64,000 nucleotides of DNA, from assembly GCF_000420445.1 (NCBI RefSeq), contig NZ_ATUY01000002.1, forward strand, positions 249,086 to 313,085. Direction: 5' to 3'. Shown one piece after another: positions 1 through 9,595 of this stretch (position 1 is its first letter; every line of letters starts with the position of its first letter). This DNA comes from Actinotignum urinale DSM 15805 (GTDB lineage Bacteria > Actinomycetota > Actinomycetes > Actinomycetales > Actinomycetaceae). A program made the translations under genes and the position numbers. Below the pieces are notes generated by a model that did no database searches, had not been told where the DNA came from, and worked only from the letters and a program-made list of their open reading frames with translations.

Positions 1-162
1 CCTAAAGCTGTGCGCGCTGCGGGAATGGGGTGTGCCTCGAATCTTCTCCCCATATTTTTACCTTGCCATCGCATTATTCGAAGCGGTGGAAACCTCGGCA
101 ACTATGGCGGGGGAGTGGAGATGAAACGCGAGTTGTTGACTATCGAAGGGTATTTTGGATAA
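1..162 (+). CDS. ogt: Methylated-DNA--protein-cysteine methyltransferase, C-terminal part
   Basis: The window opens inside this gene; only the last 53 codons are present, ending in TAA at 160-162. The readable protein contains the PCHRII active-site motif, whose cysteine accepts the alkyl group from O6-alkylguanine, preceded by a PKAVRAAG-like helix and followed by GNYGGGVEMKRELLTIEG, the usual end of the Ogt/MGMT family. It repairs alkylated guanine in DNA by suicidal transfer. The N-terminal half lies outside the window, so completeness cannot be judged. It converges on the epimerase gene. Confidence 0.85.
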   Translation, partial: PKAVRAAGMGCASNLLPIFLPCHRIIRSGGNLGNYGGGVEMKRELLTIEGYFG

Positions 163-175
163 AGGTATCAGGAAA

Positions 176-218
176 AACGTGTGCCCTCCCGTACATTATT
201 CAGGGGAAGACACACGTT
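176..218. terminator. Possible bidirectional hairpin between convergent genes
   Basis: Arms AACGTGTG (176-183) and CACACGTT (211-218) enclose a second short pairing (CCCT with AGGG). It lies between the convergent ogt and epimerase genes. There is no clear T-run and the loop is large, so this is a weak terminator call. Confidence 0.35.
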
Positions 219-266
219 AAAGGTCTAGTGTTGTTTGGCGATTTTTCCAGATAGCCAAGCGCGGGA

Positions 267-1325
267 CTAAATCTGCCCACCCTCATCCAACCAGGTGGTG
301 AGCAAACGCATTCCTTCCTGAAGAGACACGCGAGGTTCCCATCCCAGATCCTTCGTCGTGCGGGAAATATCTGCCCAACCGGCGCGAATATCTCCTTCAC
401 GGAACTGCCCGGTTATCTGTGGTTCTGGGGCGCCGTAGGTGGTGGTTGCAATACGTGCTACATCCATAACGCTTGTTTGAACGCCCGTTCCTACATCGTA
501 GGCGTGAGGAGTGGCATGCCCGTGAAGGACGCCGGCAACAATTGCCTCAGCGACATCTGAAATATACACAAAATCACGGATAATATTGCCATCTTCGTAC
601 ACGGGAATGGTTTTCCCAGCTTTGGCCCAACGCACAAACATGGAGATAATCCCGGTGTAGGGATTTGTGAGGGACTGACCAACACCGTAGACGTTTTGGA
701 GGCGGAACGTGACGCATTCGCTTCCCATCGAACCGCACCAAGAAGCAAGCAGGTTTTCCTGAGCCAACTTGGTGGCCGCGTAAACATTGGCTGGATTAGC
801 GGTAACGGTTGATGCTTCCTGAGCTGTTGGATGTAAATTCTTGAAATCCCACTCGCCATTCACCAGCATTTCGTGGGTACGCATACCCGGGTAGACGAAT
901 TCTCCGTTCTCATCCTGCCAGCGACCTTCGCCATATACTGCGCGAGACGAGGGAAGGATAATCTTTTCCGGGATAGTATCGTGGCGCGCAAAAGCATCCG
1001 TCATTTGGGTTGTGCCGATAACATTTACCGTTGCATGGCGCGTGGCTTCAAGGAGCGACTGAGAAGTTCCCGTTTCTGCAGCCAAATGAATCACAACGGT
1101 GGGTTTCGTGTCCTTCAACAGAGAATCCCACATGGCGTTGTTCGCAACATCTCCGATAACGAGCTCCACATGAGGATGTAAGCCGATAGGGCGAACGGGT
1201 TTGGCGTGAACTTGGGGATGTAGGTTATCCACCGCAACAATTCTGTCAAATTTTCCCACAAGCAAATGGCTCAATGCGCAACCAATAAAACCAGCTCCAC
1301 CTGTAATTAAGCACGTTCCCTGCAT
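267..1325 (-). CDS. NAD-dependent epimerase/dehydratase (extended SDR)
   Basis: A 352-residue extended short-chain dehydrogenase. The nucleotide-binding motif GGAGFIG is at residues 9-15, the catalytic YxxxK pair is Y182/K186 (YAATK) and the preceding serine is in LPSSRAVYGEG near residue 126. Such enzymes act on nucleotide sugars (epimerase, dehydratase or reductase); the exact substrate cannot be read from the sequence. The ATG is preceded by GGGAGAAGG. It lies downstream of the HAD hydrolase on the same strand with a gap of about 175 bases. Family assignment is firm, substrate is not. Confidence 0.85.
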   Translation of the reverse strand: MQGTCLITGGAGFIGCALSHLLVGKFDRIVAVDNLHPQVHAKPVRPIGLHPHVELVIGDVANNAMWDSLLKDTKPTVVIHLAAETGTSQSLLEATRHATVNVIGTTQMTDAFARHDTIPEKIILPSSRAVYGEGRWQDENGEFVYPGMRTHEMLVNGEWDFKNLHPTAQEASTVTANPANVYAATKLAQENLLASWCGSMGSECVTFRLQNVYGVGQSLTNPYTGIISMFVRWAKAGKTIPVYEDGNIIRDFVYISDVAEAIVAGVLHGHATPHAYDVGTGVQTSVMDVARIATTTYGAPEPQITGQFREGDIRAGWADISRTTKDLGWEPRVSLQEGMRLLTTWLDEGGQI

Positions 1326-1364
1326 AAACCTTCTCCCAAGAAATACTATGTATGAAATCTTACC

Positions 1365-1505
1365 TTATTCAGTTCGTTGACGAATAAGCCACAAGCGGGT
1401 GTTAATGGCCCAGGATTTTTGTAAGAGAATATTGGCGACGATAATCGGAATAATCTGCAAGCCCTGAGGAAAGAACTTGCCACAAGCCCTGAAAAAAGAA
1501 CTTAG
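1365..1505 (-). pseudogene. Hydrophobic C-terminal fragment, possible gene remnant
   Basis: On the minus strand, a frame ending in TAA at 1365-1367 reads for about 45 codons through an 'IIPIIVANILLQKSW' hydrophobic stretch followed by a basic tail, which resembles the end of a small membrane protein (a GtrA-like C-terminus is one option). It has no start codon of its own and begins in the 21-bp duplication that overlaps the end of the HAD gene, in another frame. It may be the stump of a deleted membrane-protein gene or chance. Confidence 0.25.
1458..1503. repeat. 21-bp direct repeat at the 3' end of the HAD gene
   Basis: Two 21-bp copies (1458-1478 and 1483-1503) beginning CAAGCCCTGA differ at two positions and are separated by four bases. 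The second copy overlaps the stop codon of the HAD gene. It is one of several such post-stop duplications in the window. Confidence 0.85.
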
Positions 1506-2125
1506 CCGATTAGACGGAGAAGCTGGGCAAGCGCCTGAATGTGAATATCCGCATCAGGAGCGTCCATGGGCACTCCCGGTGTTTCTAAAAGAGCTACATC
1601 CATTCCCACGGCGTGAGCAACGTTAATATCAATGGATCGATCCCCGACCGCGAGACATTCCGACAGCTCAAGACCATACTTGTCCAGGAAATAGAGGTGC
1701 ATTGCCGAATCTGGTTTGCGCGGGAATCCGTCCTCGGGACATACAATATCGTCAACATCAAGACCTAAACCACGCAACAACGCTTCCGCACTTTTCCTAT
1801 CTCTATTCGTCACGACAAGGTTTAAACCACCGACGCTTTTGACGCGGTCAAGAATGTCCGTGATGCCGGGCATGGGCCAGGGTGGATTCGTTTCCCAACA
1901 GTGTTTGAGGGCGCGCTCTGCTGTGCGGAACTCTTCTTCAGGGATTCCGAAACGTTCGCTGAGAACATTGATTGCATGTTTTGTGGAGACGCGAGTTAAC
2001 TGCGCAACATTGAGATCAAGGACGTTGTATCCTGATTTTTTCACGACGCCAGCCAGCATAGTGTCCAATTGAGGATATGTATCCACCATGGTTCCGCCTA
2101 AATCCCAAAAAATATTGCGATACAT
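1502..2125 (-). CDS. HAD family hydrolase (subfamily IA), altered motif I
   Basis: A 207-residue haloacid-dehalogenase-superfamily protein with motif I WDLGGT (nucleophile D8), motif II VVTNRD near residue 100, and the late acidic motif VGDRSIDI near residue 165, normal in length for a phosphoglycolate-phosphatase-like member. In classical HAD phosphatases the residue two after the nucleophile is Asp (DxD) and acts as acid/base; here it is Gly10. DLGGT variants are known among HAD proteins, so activity may be altered. The ATG is preceded by AGGAGG. Substrate unknown. Confidence 0.8.
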   Translation of the reverse strand: MYRNIFWDLGGTMVDTYPQLDTMLAGVVKKSGYNVLDLNVAQLTRVSTKHAINVLSERFGIPEEEFRTAERALKHCWETNPPWPMPGITDILDRVKSVGGLNLVVTNRDRKSAEALLRGLGLDVDDIVCPEDGFPRKPDSAMHLYFLDKYGLELSECLAVGDRSIDINVAHAVGMDVALLETPGVPMDAPDADIHIQALAQLLRLIG

Positions 2126-2343
2126 GGCGCACCTCCTGTCTGACCTTTTATATATATACTACCCAAGCTAGTTATGTGAAACCTGGGAAAAATGCGAATA
2201 TAACGATTCTGTTATGTTACGTTTTATTGGGGTGCGCAGAAGGCATATTTTCGACGACGCGCTGGCAAATGGTGTGAAGAACGCCGAGAATTCTCTTCAC
2301 TTTTCCAGGTGACAGCTAAACTATAGAAGGATGAAGGAGAATC

Positions 2344-3636
2344 ATGTTACCCGTCGAACTTTTACCAACAGATGAAGAACTACGCACCCTTCACGAGGCG
2401 CAAAAAGAATTTCACCGTTTCCCCGAGCGCTCCCTTCAAGAGGTTGCTACAGCGAAAAGATTACGCACCAAGCTGGAAAATATGGAGTGCGGGCCAGGGG
2501 TCACCCTTGAGTTTGTTGAGAGCGCAAGTACTCCTGGTTTTGCCTGCGTCATGCGAAACGGGGAAGGGCCTTGTGTGGGGTACCGCGCGGATATGGATGG
2601 TTTGCCGGTCCAGGAGGACACCGGGTTGCCCTTTGCCTCGGAAAACGAAGGTGTGATGCACGCCTGCGGGCATGATTCCCATATGGCTGTGTTCCTTGGG
2701 GCGGCTCGTGCTTTTGCTGCGCATCCTCAGCTGTGGAGCGGGACGATTGTGTTTATCGCCCAGGCTGCCGAGGAGAGTGCGGAAGGTGCGCACCTCATGA
2801 TCAAGGACGGAATGTGGGATCGCATGCCACATCCTGAGGTCATGTATGGCGCCCATGTGGTGCCTCGCCCGGCAGGATGGGTGAGCCTTTACCCAGGTGG
2901 GGCGCTTCCGGGGAGCGAGGGCTACGAAATTATTATGCGTGGGCGTGGCGGACACGGCTCCCAGCCCCACACCGCAATTGACCCGGTCGTTTTGGGTGCC
3001 TCCGTTGTGATGCGACTCCAAACCATCGTTGCCCGCATGACGAATCCCGATAAAAACGCGGTTGTGACGGTGGGGAAGTTTGTTGCAGGTACAGCGGATA
3101 ACATTATTCCCGATTCGGCTCAATTGCTTATTAATACCCGTTTTAGGGACGAGGAAACCGGGAAGATTATTGGAGACGGGATTGCACGTATTGCCCGAGC
3201 GGAGGCAGAAGCGAGCGGAGCTCCTGAACCCTTCATTCGCTGTATTCGTCACGTTGTTGCGACGACGAATGAGCCCGAAGCAACCGAACGTTTGCGCCGT
3301 GAACTGGTTGAGGCAGCAGAAAAGGTCTTTGCCAATCATGCCAACGAGGATGGCCAATCTGGTTTTTCGCGAAGTGGCGGGCTTCCTGAATGTGCGCCCT
3401 TGAATATTGTTAAGGAATCCTTCGGTTTTTCCGAAGATTTTGTGTACTGGGGTGATGCGATTGGTGTTCCCAGTGTGTTCTGGCTCTATGGTGGAATGGG
3501 TAGCGAACAGGTTGAAAAGTTCGGCGAAAACCCGCCCGCCAACCACTCCCCGTTCTTCTATGCGGATCCCGAGGCTTCCCTCGAGCCGGCACTTCGCGTT
3601 GCCCTTGTAGCGATTCACGGGCGCGTCGGTAAATAA
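2344..3636 (+). CDS. M20 family amidohydrolase / metallopeptidase
   Basis: A 430-residue M20D-type amidohydrolase. Metal-binding motifs are visible: HACGHDSHM near residue 103, QAAEES (catalytic and bridging acids) near 140, and the dimerisation segment beginning GRGGHGSQPHTAIDPV near 200. The family hydrolyses N-acyl amino acids or related amides with two metal ions; the substrate here is unknown. The ATG at 2344 follows AAGGAG. It is divergent from the HAD gene and convergent with kup, with a strong hairpin after the stop. Confidence 0.88.
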   Translation: MLPVELLPTDEELRTLHEAQKEFHRFPERSLQEVATAKRLRTKLENMECGPGVTLEFVESASTPGFACVMRNGEGPCVGYRADMDGLPVQEDTGLPFASENEGVMHACGHDSHMAVFLGAARAFAAHPQLWSGTIVFIAQAAEESAEGAHLMIKDGMWDRMPHPEVMYGAHVVPRPAGWVSLYPGGALPGSEGYEIIMRGRGGHGSQPHTAIDPVVLGASVVMRLQTIVARMTNPDKNAVVTVGKFVAGTADNIIPDSAQLLINTRFRDEETGKIIGDGIARIARAEAEASGAPEPFIRCIRHVVATTNEPEATERLRRELVEAAEKVFANHANEDGQSGFSRSGGLPECAPLNIVKESFGFSEDFVYWGDAIGVPSVFWLYGGMGSEQVEKFGENPPANHSPFFYADPEASLEPALRVALVAIHGRVGK

Positions 3637-3641
3637 CGCAC

Positions 3642-3687
3642 ACTATGTGGGCTAGCCGACTGGCCGATTAACTATGTGGGGTAGCCG
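3642..3687. repeat. 17-bp direct repeat after the amidohydrolase stop
   Basis: Copies at 3642-3658 and 3671-3687 start ACTATGTGGG and differ at one base. The second copy is the left arm of the adjacent perfect hairpin. The duplication begins five bases after the stop codon. Confidence 0.8.
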
Positions 3688-3713
3688 AAGCCGGCTACCC
3701 CACATAGTTAATC
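3666..3713. terminator. Perfect 22-bp hairpin between convergent genes
   Basis: Arms 3666-3687 and 3692-3713 are exact reverse complements with a four-base loop (AAGC). It sits between the convergent amidohydrolase and kup genes and could terminate transcription from both sides. The stem is unusually long, and no T-run follows it. Confidence 0.7.
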
Positions 3714-3783
3714 GCTACCATATCGCGCATATCTTGCTCGAAAAAATTAAAGAGTTGCGGATTATTCACTCACCCAAGAGCTA

Positions 3784-5754
3784 CTAAATAGCAACCGTTC
3801 GCGCTAATTCCAAAGTTCGAGAACGTGGCAGAGATTTATTCCATTGCGGGGAGGCAGAAAGCTTGGAGAGGAACACAAAAAGTTTTGTCCGCAACGTGCT
3901 CATCCTGGATTTTTTCGCTACCTGCACATCAATATGGCTGAGCATCCAGGTTGCCTGATGGAGCTTCCATGTTGTGAGCCCGAATTCCTTCTGCGCCCAC
4001 AATAAATCCTCGGGAACATTACGTGAATCCATAAAGCCGTAGGTAATGGTAAAGTGAACGACACCCTGGGTGGAAAGTCGCTCAATTTTGACACGATCTT
4101 CCTGGGCAATATAGGGACGTGGCGCCGTTTTCAGGGACAAAATAATCACATGGTCGTGAAGTGCCCTGTTGATTTTAGTATTAACTTTCAGCGCAAACGG
4201 TGCCGTATTGATAAGGGAATGCGGGTAAATCGCGGTTCCTGGAATACGTCGAGGCGGTTGTTTTTCAAGAAGGAAGAGGAAGTCTTGAAGAGGACCTTCA
4301 TTTGCCGCGCGTTTCGCAGTAATAATTTTTTCTCCACGTCGCCATGTTGTCATCACAATCATGAGGGCGCTCGCAATAACAAGTGGCAACCAACCACCTG
4401 TGAAAATTTTTGCGCAATTTGCGGCGAATAACGGTATTTCAATGCAGAGCAAAATTCCGCCCATGAGCACTGTCCACACGGGTTTCCAACGCCATACAAG
4501 ATGCGTAACGGTAATGAGGAGCATCGTCGTAAGAAGGAAATCGGTAGAGACAGCCAAACCGTAAGCAGAGGACAACCGCTCAGAATCCTGGAAAATAATG
4601 ATCACGCAGGACACCGCAACCATAAGTAGAGTGTTCACACCAGGTAAATAAACCTGCGTCGATTCGCGTGCGGATGTGTGGCGAACCGTAAGATGCGGAA
4701 GATACCCGAGGCGGGAGACCTGGCGAGCAACAGAATACGATCCCGCAATAACAGCCTGCGCGGCAATAACGGTGGCTACCGTCGCCAATAATGTCAACGC
4801 TAAAGCATACGATTGGGGAACCATGGTGAAGAAGGGGTCGCGCACATTGTTCATATCCGCTAAAAGGTTAGCGCCCTGACCAAGATAGTTGATGCACAGC
4901 GAGGGAAGAACGAAAACGAACCACGCACCCGTAATCGGTTGGCGCCCGAAATGCGCAATATCCGCGTAGAGGGCTTCCGCGCCGGTCACGGCAAGCACAA
5001 TGGCGCCTAGGGCAACGAAAGCTACGAAGGGGTGATAGGCAATAAAAGCGATGGCGTATTGTGGCGAAAGTGCTCGAATAATCGCGGGGTTGTGAAGAAT
5101 ATGAGGGATCCCGATGGCAGCCAACACAATAAACCAACATGCCATGATTGGCCCAAAAACGTGCCCCACTTTTTCGGTGCCGAAACGTTGTGCGGAGAAC
5201 AAGGCAATAAGAATTCCCAGGGCGACGGGAACAACGAAAGATTGAGACAAATCCGGCATTGCCACGAGGGTTCCCTCAATTGCGGAGAGGACGGAAATTG
5301 CCGGTGTAATCACACTGTCGCCAAAAAATAGCGCCGCACCAAACATGCCGACATAAATAAGATAGGTGGAAGTTTTCGGGCGCGCTTTAAGCCGGGAACG
5401 CACGAGGGTCACCATGGCGCTAATTCCGCCTTCGCCGTCGTAATCGGCGCGCAGAACGTTTAAAACGTATTTGCCTGTGACGATAATAATAAGGACCCAA
5501 ATAATAAGGGATATGACGCCGTAAATATTGCTCTCGTTAAGCGCGACGGCCCCGTCATGTACGGTAAAAACAGCCCGAAGAACATAGAGCGGGCTGGTGC
5601 CAATATCTCCGAAAACAACACCGAGGGCCGCGAGCCCGAGGAGTGCATTTCGCTTCATGGAGCGGGGATGAGAAGTCGCCTCGTGAGAGCTATGAGGTTT
5701 CTTTTTTTCATCTGCACCGCGCGAGGAGGAAGAGACCTCGTGAAGTTTGCTCAT
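3784..5754 (-). CDS. kup: Kup-type potassium uptake permease
   Basis: A 656-residue Kup/HAK/KUP transporter. The signature GDIGTSPLY lies in the first membrane segment around residue 50, after a polar 33-residue N-terminus. About 12 hydrophobic segments follow, then a C-terminal cytoplasmic region of about 150 residues, matching the usual family length. It imports K+ with protons. The ATG at 5754 has no Shine-Dalgarno sequence but a TAGAAT hexamer six bases upstream, so the mRNA is probably leaderless. It is divergent from the aminopeptidase gene. Confidence 0.93.
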   Translation of the reverse strand: MSKLHEVSSSSRGADEKKKPHSSHEATSHPRSMKRNALLGLAALGVVFGDIGTSPLYVLRAVFTVHDGAVALNESNIYGVISLIIWVLIIIVTGKYVLNVLRADYDGEGGISAMVTLVRSRLKARPKTSTYLIYVGMFGAALFFGDSVITPAISVLSAIEGTLVAMPDLSQSFVVPVALGILIALFSAQRFGTEKVGHVFGPIMACWFIVLAAIGIPHILHNPAIIRALSPQYAIAFIAYHPFVAFVALGAIVLAVTGAEALYADIAHFGRQPITGAWFVFVLPSLCINYLGQGANLLADMNNVRDPFFTMVPQSYALALTLLATVATVIAAQAVIAGSYSVARQVSRLGYLPHLTVRHTSARESTQVYLPGVNTLLMVAVSCVIIIFQDSERLSSAYGLAVSTDFLLTTMLLITVTHLVWRWKPVWTVLMGGILLCIEIPLFAANCAKIFTGGWLPLVIASALMIVMTTWRRGEKIITAKRAANEGPLQDFLFLLEKQPPRRIPGTAIYPHSLINTAPFALKVNTKINRALHDHVIILSLKTAPRPYIAQEDRVKIERLSTQGVVHFTITYGFMDSRNVPEDLLWAQKEFGLTTWKLHQATWMLSHIDVQVAKKSRMSTLRTKLFVFLSKLSASPQWNKSLPRSRTLELARTVAI

Positions 5755-5760
5755 GGAAGA

Positions 5761-5766
5761 ATTCTA
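5761..5766 (-). promoter_or_regulatory. -10 hexamer of a probable leaderless kup transcript
   Basis: On the minus strand TAGAAT is followed by six bases and then the ATG of kup. At the usual distance from -10 to start point, transcription would begin at the A of ATG. No convincing -35 was found. Confidence 0.6.
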
Positions 5767-5944
5767 CGCATTATGCCTGTGTATGCAAGTTTGTGAGGGT
5801 TTTTCGGATGCCATATGAGAGACATGTGTGGTTTGGGGTTCTTTCCGCGTTGTTTTTATGATATATACACGACGACGGAGGACGTGCGTTATGTTCGCGT
5901 GATGGCGAAAAGTTCGCACGAAAAATAATGAGGGACCCCCTTGA

Positions 5945-5950
5945 TAAACT
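5945..5950 (+). promoter_or_regulatory. -10 hexamer of a probable leaderless aminopeptidase transcript
   Basis: TAAACT is followed by six bases and the ATG at 5957. No Shine-Dalgarno sequence lies between, which supports a leaderless mRNA. Confidence 0.6.
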
Positions 5951-5956
5951 GAATTC

Positions 5957-7294
5957 ATGGTTACTCAGAGGGAATATGTTGCAGATTTTGCGGGCTTTAT
6001 TGAGGCTTCGCCGACGTCGTATCATGCAGTTTCGCGCATTGCGTCAAGGTTAGATGCGTGTGGTTTCACACGTCTACGGGAAGAGGATTCCTGGTTAGAG
6101 AGTGTGCGAGGTGGCGGGTTTTACGTTATTCGTGGAGGCGCTGTTATTGCCTTCATGTTGCCTGAAGAAAAAATGGATGCCTCCCGGGCGACTCTGCGGA
6201 TTATCGGATCCCATACGGATTCACCGTGTCTCAAGGTGAAACCGGAAGGTGTTTCGTTCCACGGGGCTTTCACGCAGGTTGATGTTGAGGTGTATGGCGG
6301 TCCGCTTCTCAATTCTTGGTTGAATCGGGATATGGGGATTGCCGGGCGTGTTGTGGACATGGATGGGAATGTGCATTTGGTAAAAACGCCGGCATGCATG
6401 GTTCTTCCTCAGCTTGCGCCCCATCTTATTGGGGGAAATAGAGACAAACTAGAGATCAATCGTCAAAAAGATATTCATCCCGTGTACACGAGGAGCGAAG
6501 ATTTTTGGGATCTTATCGCCGGCAGTGCTCGGCCGGTAGGCGTTCAGGGGAGTAATGCTTCAGAAATCAAGGTAGATGGTTTGCGTGCCTCAGATATTGC
6601 CGGGCATGATTTGCATTCATACTGTGTGGAGCCACCTCATGTTAATGGATCATATTTTTCCTCTGGACGCCAAGATAATCTAGTTTCCGTTTTTGCAAGC
6701 ATGCGTGCCATGGAGGATTGTGCACGTTCGCTAGCCGAGGGGACAACGGCGATAATGGACACAGCTATTCCTCTTTTCGTAGCTTTTGACCATGAGGAGG
6801 TCGGTTCAGGAACATCCTCGGGTGCATGTGGCCCATTTTTGGAAAGCATATTACGGCGCATTATTGGCTTGTGGTCGCAAGGGGAGGAAGCCTATGAACG
6901 GATTTGTGCGCGTTCATTGTGTGTGAGCGCTGATACTGGGCATTCACTCAACCCTAATTATCCCGAACATTATGATCCGGATCACCCTCCGGTAGCTGGC
7001 GAAGGCGTACTCATTAAAATAAATGCACTTCAACGATATGCATCTGATGCTTACGGCATCGCTATGCTACGAAAATTTGCTCAATCTGCCGGAGCGAAAC
7101 TGCAATCTTTCGTGTCTAATAATGCTATTCCCTGCGGAACAACCACGGGGCCACTCACGGCAACTCGTCTAGGAATACCAACAGTCGATGTGGGAATTCC
7201 GCTTCTTTCCATGCATTCAGCACGTGAAATATCGCATGTGGATGATCTCTACACTATGTATCGATTGTGTGCGGGAGTATGGGGGAGTATGTGA
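5957..7294 (+). CDS. apeB: M18 family aminopeptidase
   Basis: A 445-residue M18 (aspartyl aminopeptidase-like) metallopeptidase. Visible motifs are SHTDSP near residue 86 (metal-binding His and Asp), FDHEEVGSGT near 276 (catalytic and metal-binding Glu), and the C-terminal HSAREISHVDD, where the last metal His is expected. Length is normal for the family. It removes N-terminal, mostly acidic, residues from peptides in the cytosol. It probably has a leaderless transcript. It is a single gene, followed by 362 bases before typA. Confidence 0.92.
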   Translation: MVTQREYVADFAGFIEASPTSYHAVSRIASRLDACGFTRLREEDSWLESVRGGGFYVIRGGAVIAFMLPEEKMDASRATLRIIGSHTDSPCLKVKPEGVSFHGAFTQVDVEVYGGPLLNSWLNRDMGIAGRVVDMDGNVHLVKTPACMVLPQLAPHLIGGNRDKLEINRQKDIHPVYTRSEDFWDLIAGSARPVGVQGSNASEIKVDGLRASDIAGHDLHSYCVEPPHVNGSYFSSGRQDNLVSVFASMRAMEDCARSLAEGTTAIMDTAIPLFVAFDHEEVGSGTSSGACGPFLESILRRIIGLWSQGEEAYERICARSLCVSADTGHSLNPNYPEHYDPDHPPVAGEGVLIKINALQRYASDAYGIAMLRKFAQSAGAKLQSFVSNNAIPCGTTTGPLTATRLGIPTVDVGIPLLSMHSAREISHVDDLYTMYRLCAGVWGSM

Positions 7295-7656
7295 TGTTCG
7301 GATAAGGTTTCCGGTGTGGGAGCGTGTGTGAGATTCGGTTGAGGAGCTGAGTGTCAAAACGTTCAAGATATGTGATTGTTGTAGCGAAGTAATTCAATCT
7401 TATTGTTTTTCAAAAGTGGTATATGTTGTGATTTCCAGCTTATACTTCGTTCCTTAACGGCGCAGATTAAATGATAAGAGTACGATAAATCCCGTGCGTT
7501 TACAGGATAGAGATACCTGCGAGTACAGAATCGAGTACAGAATCGAGTATAGGACAACGATAAGTACGCGAGAAATTTCTGCTGAACACGCCCAGCCAGC
7601 AGGGAAAAACGCACATAACCCGAACAACGCAATGCGTTATAGAAAGTAGGACACAG
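7295..7656. other. Intergenic region upstream of typA with a short tandem repeat
   Basis: No gene was recognised in these 362 bases. A 12-bp unit, CGAGTACAGAAT, occurs about two and a half times at 7520-7549. The stretch before the typA start has the SD-like GTAGGA. A promoter for typA is expected here but no strong one is visible. Confidence 0.5.
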
Positions 7657-9588
7657 GTGAAAACACGTTACGATTTGCGAAATGTCGCTATCGTTGCCCA
7701 CGTTGATCATGGAAAAACAACACTCGTCGATGCCCTCATGTGGCAAGGTGGTGCTTTCGGGGAGCGCGATACCGTCGAAAAAACAGGCGTGCGTGTCATG
7801 GATTCAGGCGAGCTTGAACGTGAAAAAGGCATCACAATCCTCGCAAAGAACACGGCAATCACCTACAAAGGCCCATCGGCTGAAGAATTTAACTCACCTA
7901 ACGGCATCACCATTAACGTTATCGACACGCCAGGTCACGCAGATTTCGGCGGGGAAGTAGAACGCGGGTTAGCGATGGTGGATGGAGTGGTCCTCCTCGT
8001 CGATTCATCCGAAGGCCCTCTCCCACAAACACGATTTGTTCTTCGTAAAGCATTAGAAGCAAAACTCCCAGTTATCGTCGTTATTAATAAAGTCGATCGT
8101 CCGGATGCGAGAATCGCTGAAGTTGAAGAAGAAACGCAAGATTTGCTCCTTTCCCTGGCATCCGATCTTGAAGATCCAGATGCGGACATGATGGATGCGC
8201 TACTCGAAACACCGGTGATTTACGCATCCGCGAAAGCCGGACGTGCCTCGCTCAACATGCCAGACAACGGGCAACTTCCCGATAGCCCCGATCTTGAGCC
8301 GCTCTTCCGCGCCATCCTCACCTACATTCCCGCACCAACCTATGAAGAAGACGCTCCCTTCGTGGCGCAGGTCACGAATCTAGATGCCTCCCCATTCCTT
8401 GGAAGGTTGGCGCTCCTGCGCGTCTATTCCGGTGTTTTAAAGAAGGGCGCAACCGTTGGGTGGGTACGCCATAGCGGGCAAACAACCACAACCGCACACA
8501 TCTCCGAACTCCTCGTCACAGAAGGTTTGGAACGTAAACCCGCGAAGGAAGCACATCCCGGAGATATTGTTGCCATTGCTGGTATTGATGGCATCACTAT
8601 CGGAGATTCGCTCGTGGATCCCAATGATCCCCACCCGCTTCCTCCCATCCATGTCGATCCACCCGCCATTTCCATGACGATTGGAATCAACACCTCACCC
8701 CTTGCCGGAAAAGACGGCAAAGGCCACAAACTCACGGCACGTCAAGTCAAAGATCGACTCGATGCCGAACTTGTTGGGAATGTTTCTATTCGCGTTCTCC
8801 CCACAGACCGCCCGGATGCATGGGAAGTGCAAGATCGCGGAGAACTTGCCCTCGCTATCCTCGTCGAACAAATGAGGCGTGAAGGTTTTGAACTCACCGT
8901 CGGAAAACCACAGGTTGTGACACAAATGATTGACGGAGTTCGCCAAGAACCCATGCAACGCACCACTATTGACGTTCCCGAAGAATTCCTGGGAACAGTT
9001 ACACAGCTTATGGCCACCCGCAAAGGCCGTATGGAAACCATGAACAATCATGGAAGCGGATGGGTTCGCATGGAATTCATCGTTCCAGCACGCGGAATGA
9101 TTGGTTTCAGATCCCAATTCCTCACCCAAACACGCGGAAATGGTATTGCGTCCTCCATTGCGGAAGGATACGCACCTTGGATGGGAGAGATTGAATCCCG
9201 CGCCACAGGATCCCTTGTTTCGGACAGAGCCGGGCAGGTTACCGCCTATGCGCTACAACGTTTAGAAAATCGAGGAACGTTCTTCGTTGAACCCGGATGG
9301 GAAGTCTATGAAGGTGAAGTCGTGGGTGAAAATCCGCGAGACGAAGATATGGACGTCAACGTGGTACGCGCCAAAGAAATGACAAATATGCGAAGTGCCA
9401 CGGCTGAAGTTTTCGAAACCCTTCAAGCTCCACACAAACTCACGTTGGAAGAAGCCATCGAATTCGCTGCCGAAGACGAATGTATTGAAGTCACACCCGA
9501 AGCGGTTCGTGTACGTAAAGTTATTCTTGATAGCACACAACGCGGACGTATTGCAGGGCGTAAAAAGCGAGAACGGCAAAGGAAGTAG
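7657..9588 (+). CDS. typA: Translational GTPase TypA/BipA
   Basis: A 643-residue GTPase of the TypA/BipA family. The G1 loop AHVDHGKTT is at residues 14-22, switch II contains [15 protein letters not shown] near 90, and NKVDRPDA (G4) is near 144. EF-G-like domains and the BipA-specific C-terminal region with [10 protein letters not shown] and [14 protein letters not shown] follow. It binds the ribosome and assists assembly and stress adaptation. The start is GTG. It is followed eight bases later by a small membrane protein gene, probably co-transcribed. Confidence 0.96.
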   Translation: MKTRYDLRNVAIVAHVDHGKTTLVDALMWQGGAFGERDTVEKTGVRVMDSGELEREKGITILAKNTAITYKGPSAEEFNSPNGITINVIDTPGHADFGGEVERGLAMVDGVVLLVDSSEGPLPQTRFVLRKALEAKLPVIVVINKVDRPDARIAEVEEETQDLLLSLASDLEDPDADMMDALLETPVIYASAKAGRASLNMPDNGQLPDSPDLEPLFRAILTYIPAPTYEEDAPFVAQVTNLDASPFLGRLALLRVYSGVLKKGATVGWVRHSGQTTTTAHISELLVTEGLERKPAKEAHPGDIVAIAGIDGITIGDSLVDPNDPHPLPPIHVDPPAISMTIGINTSPLAGKDGKGHKLTARQVKDRLDAELVGNVSIRVLPTDRPDAWEVQDRGELALAILVEQMRREGFELTVGKPQVVTQMIDGVRQEPMQRTTIDVPEEFLGTVTQLMATRKGRMETMNNHGSGWVRMEFIVPARGMIGFRSQFLTQTRGNGIASSIAEGYAPWMGEIESRATGSLVSDRAGQVTAYALQRLENRGTFFVEPGWEVYEGEVVGENPRDEDMDVNVVRAKEMTNMRSATAEVFETLQAPHKLTLEEAIEFAAEDECIEVTPEAVRVRKVILDSTQRGRIAGRKKRERQRK

Positions 9589-9595
9589 GGAAACG

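Noticed and set aside
30..254. A 74-codon frame near the left edge
   Set aside because: The true frame there is the end of the alkylguanine-DNA methyltransferase with its PCHR motif (1-162).
2461..3618. A 385-codon open frame antisense to the amidohydrolase
   Set aside because: It is the mirror of a real M20 gene with all catalytic motifs; the antisense translation is compositionally odd (His/Asn/Arg rich), matches no family and has no ribosome-binding site.
7645..7656. A leaderless-type -10 before typA
   Set aside because: The hexamer at the required spacing is AGTAGG, which lacks the key A and T; a Shine-Dalgarno-like GTAGGA is present instead.
9395..9595. A longer N-terminus for the small membrane protein after typA
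   Set aside because: It would overlap typA by almost 200 bases in another frame; the GTG at 9596 has a good ribosome-binding site.
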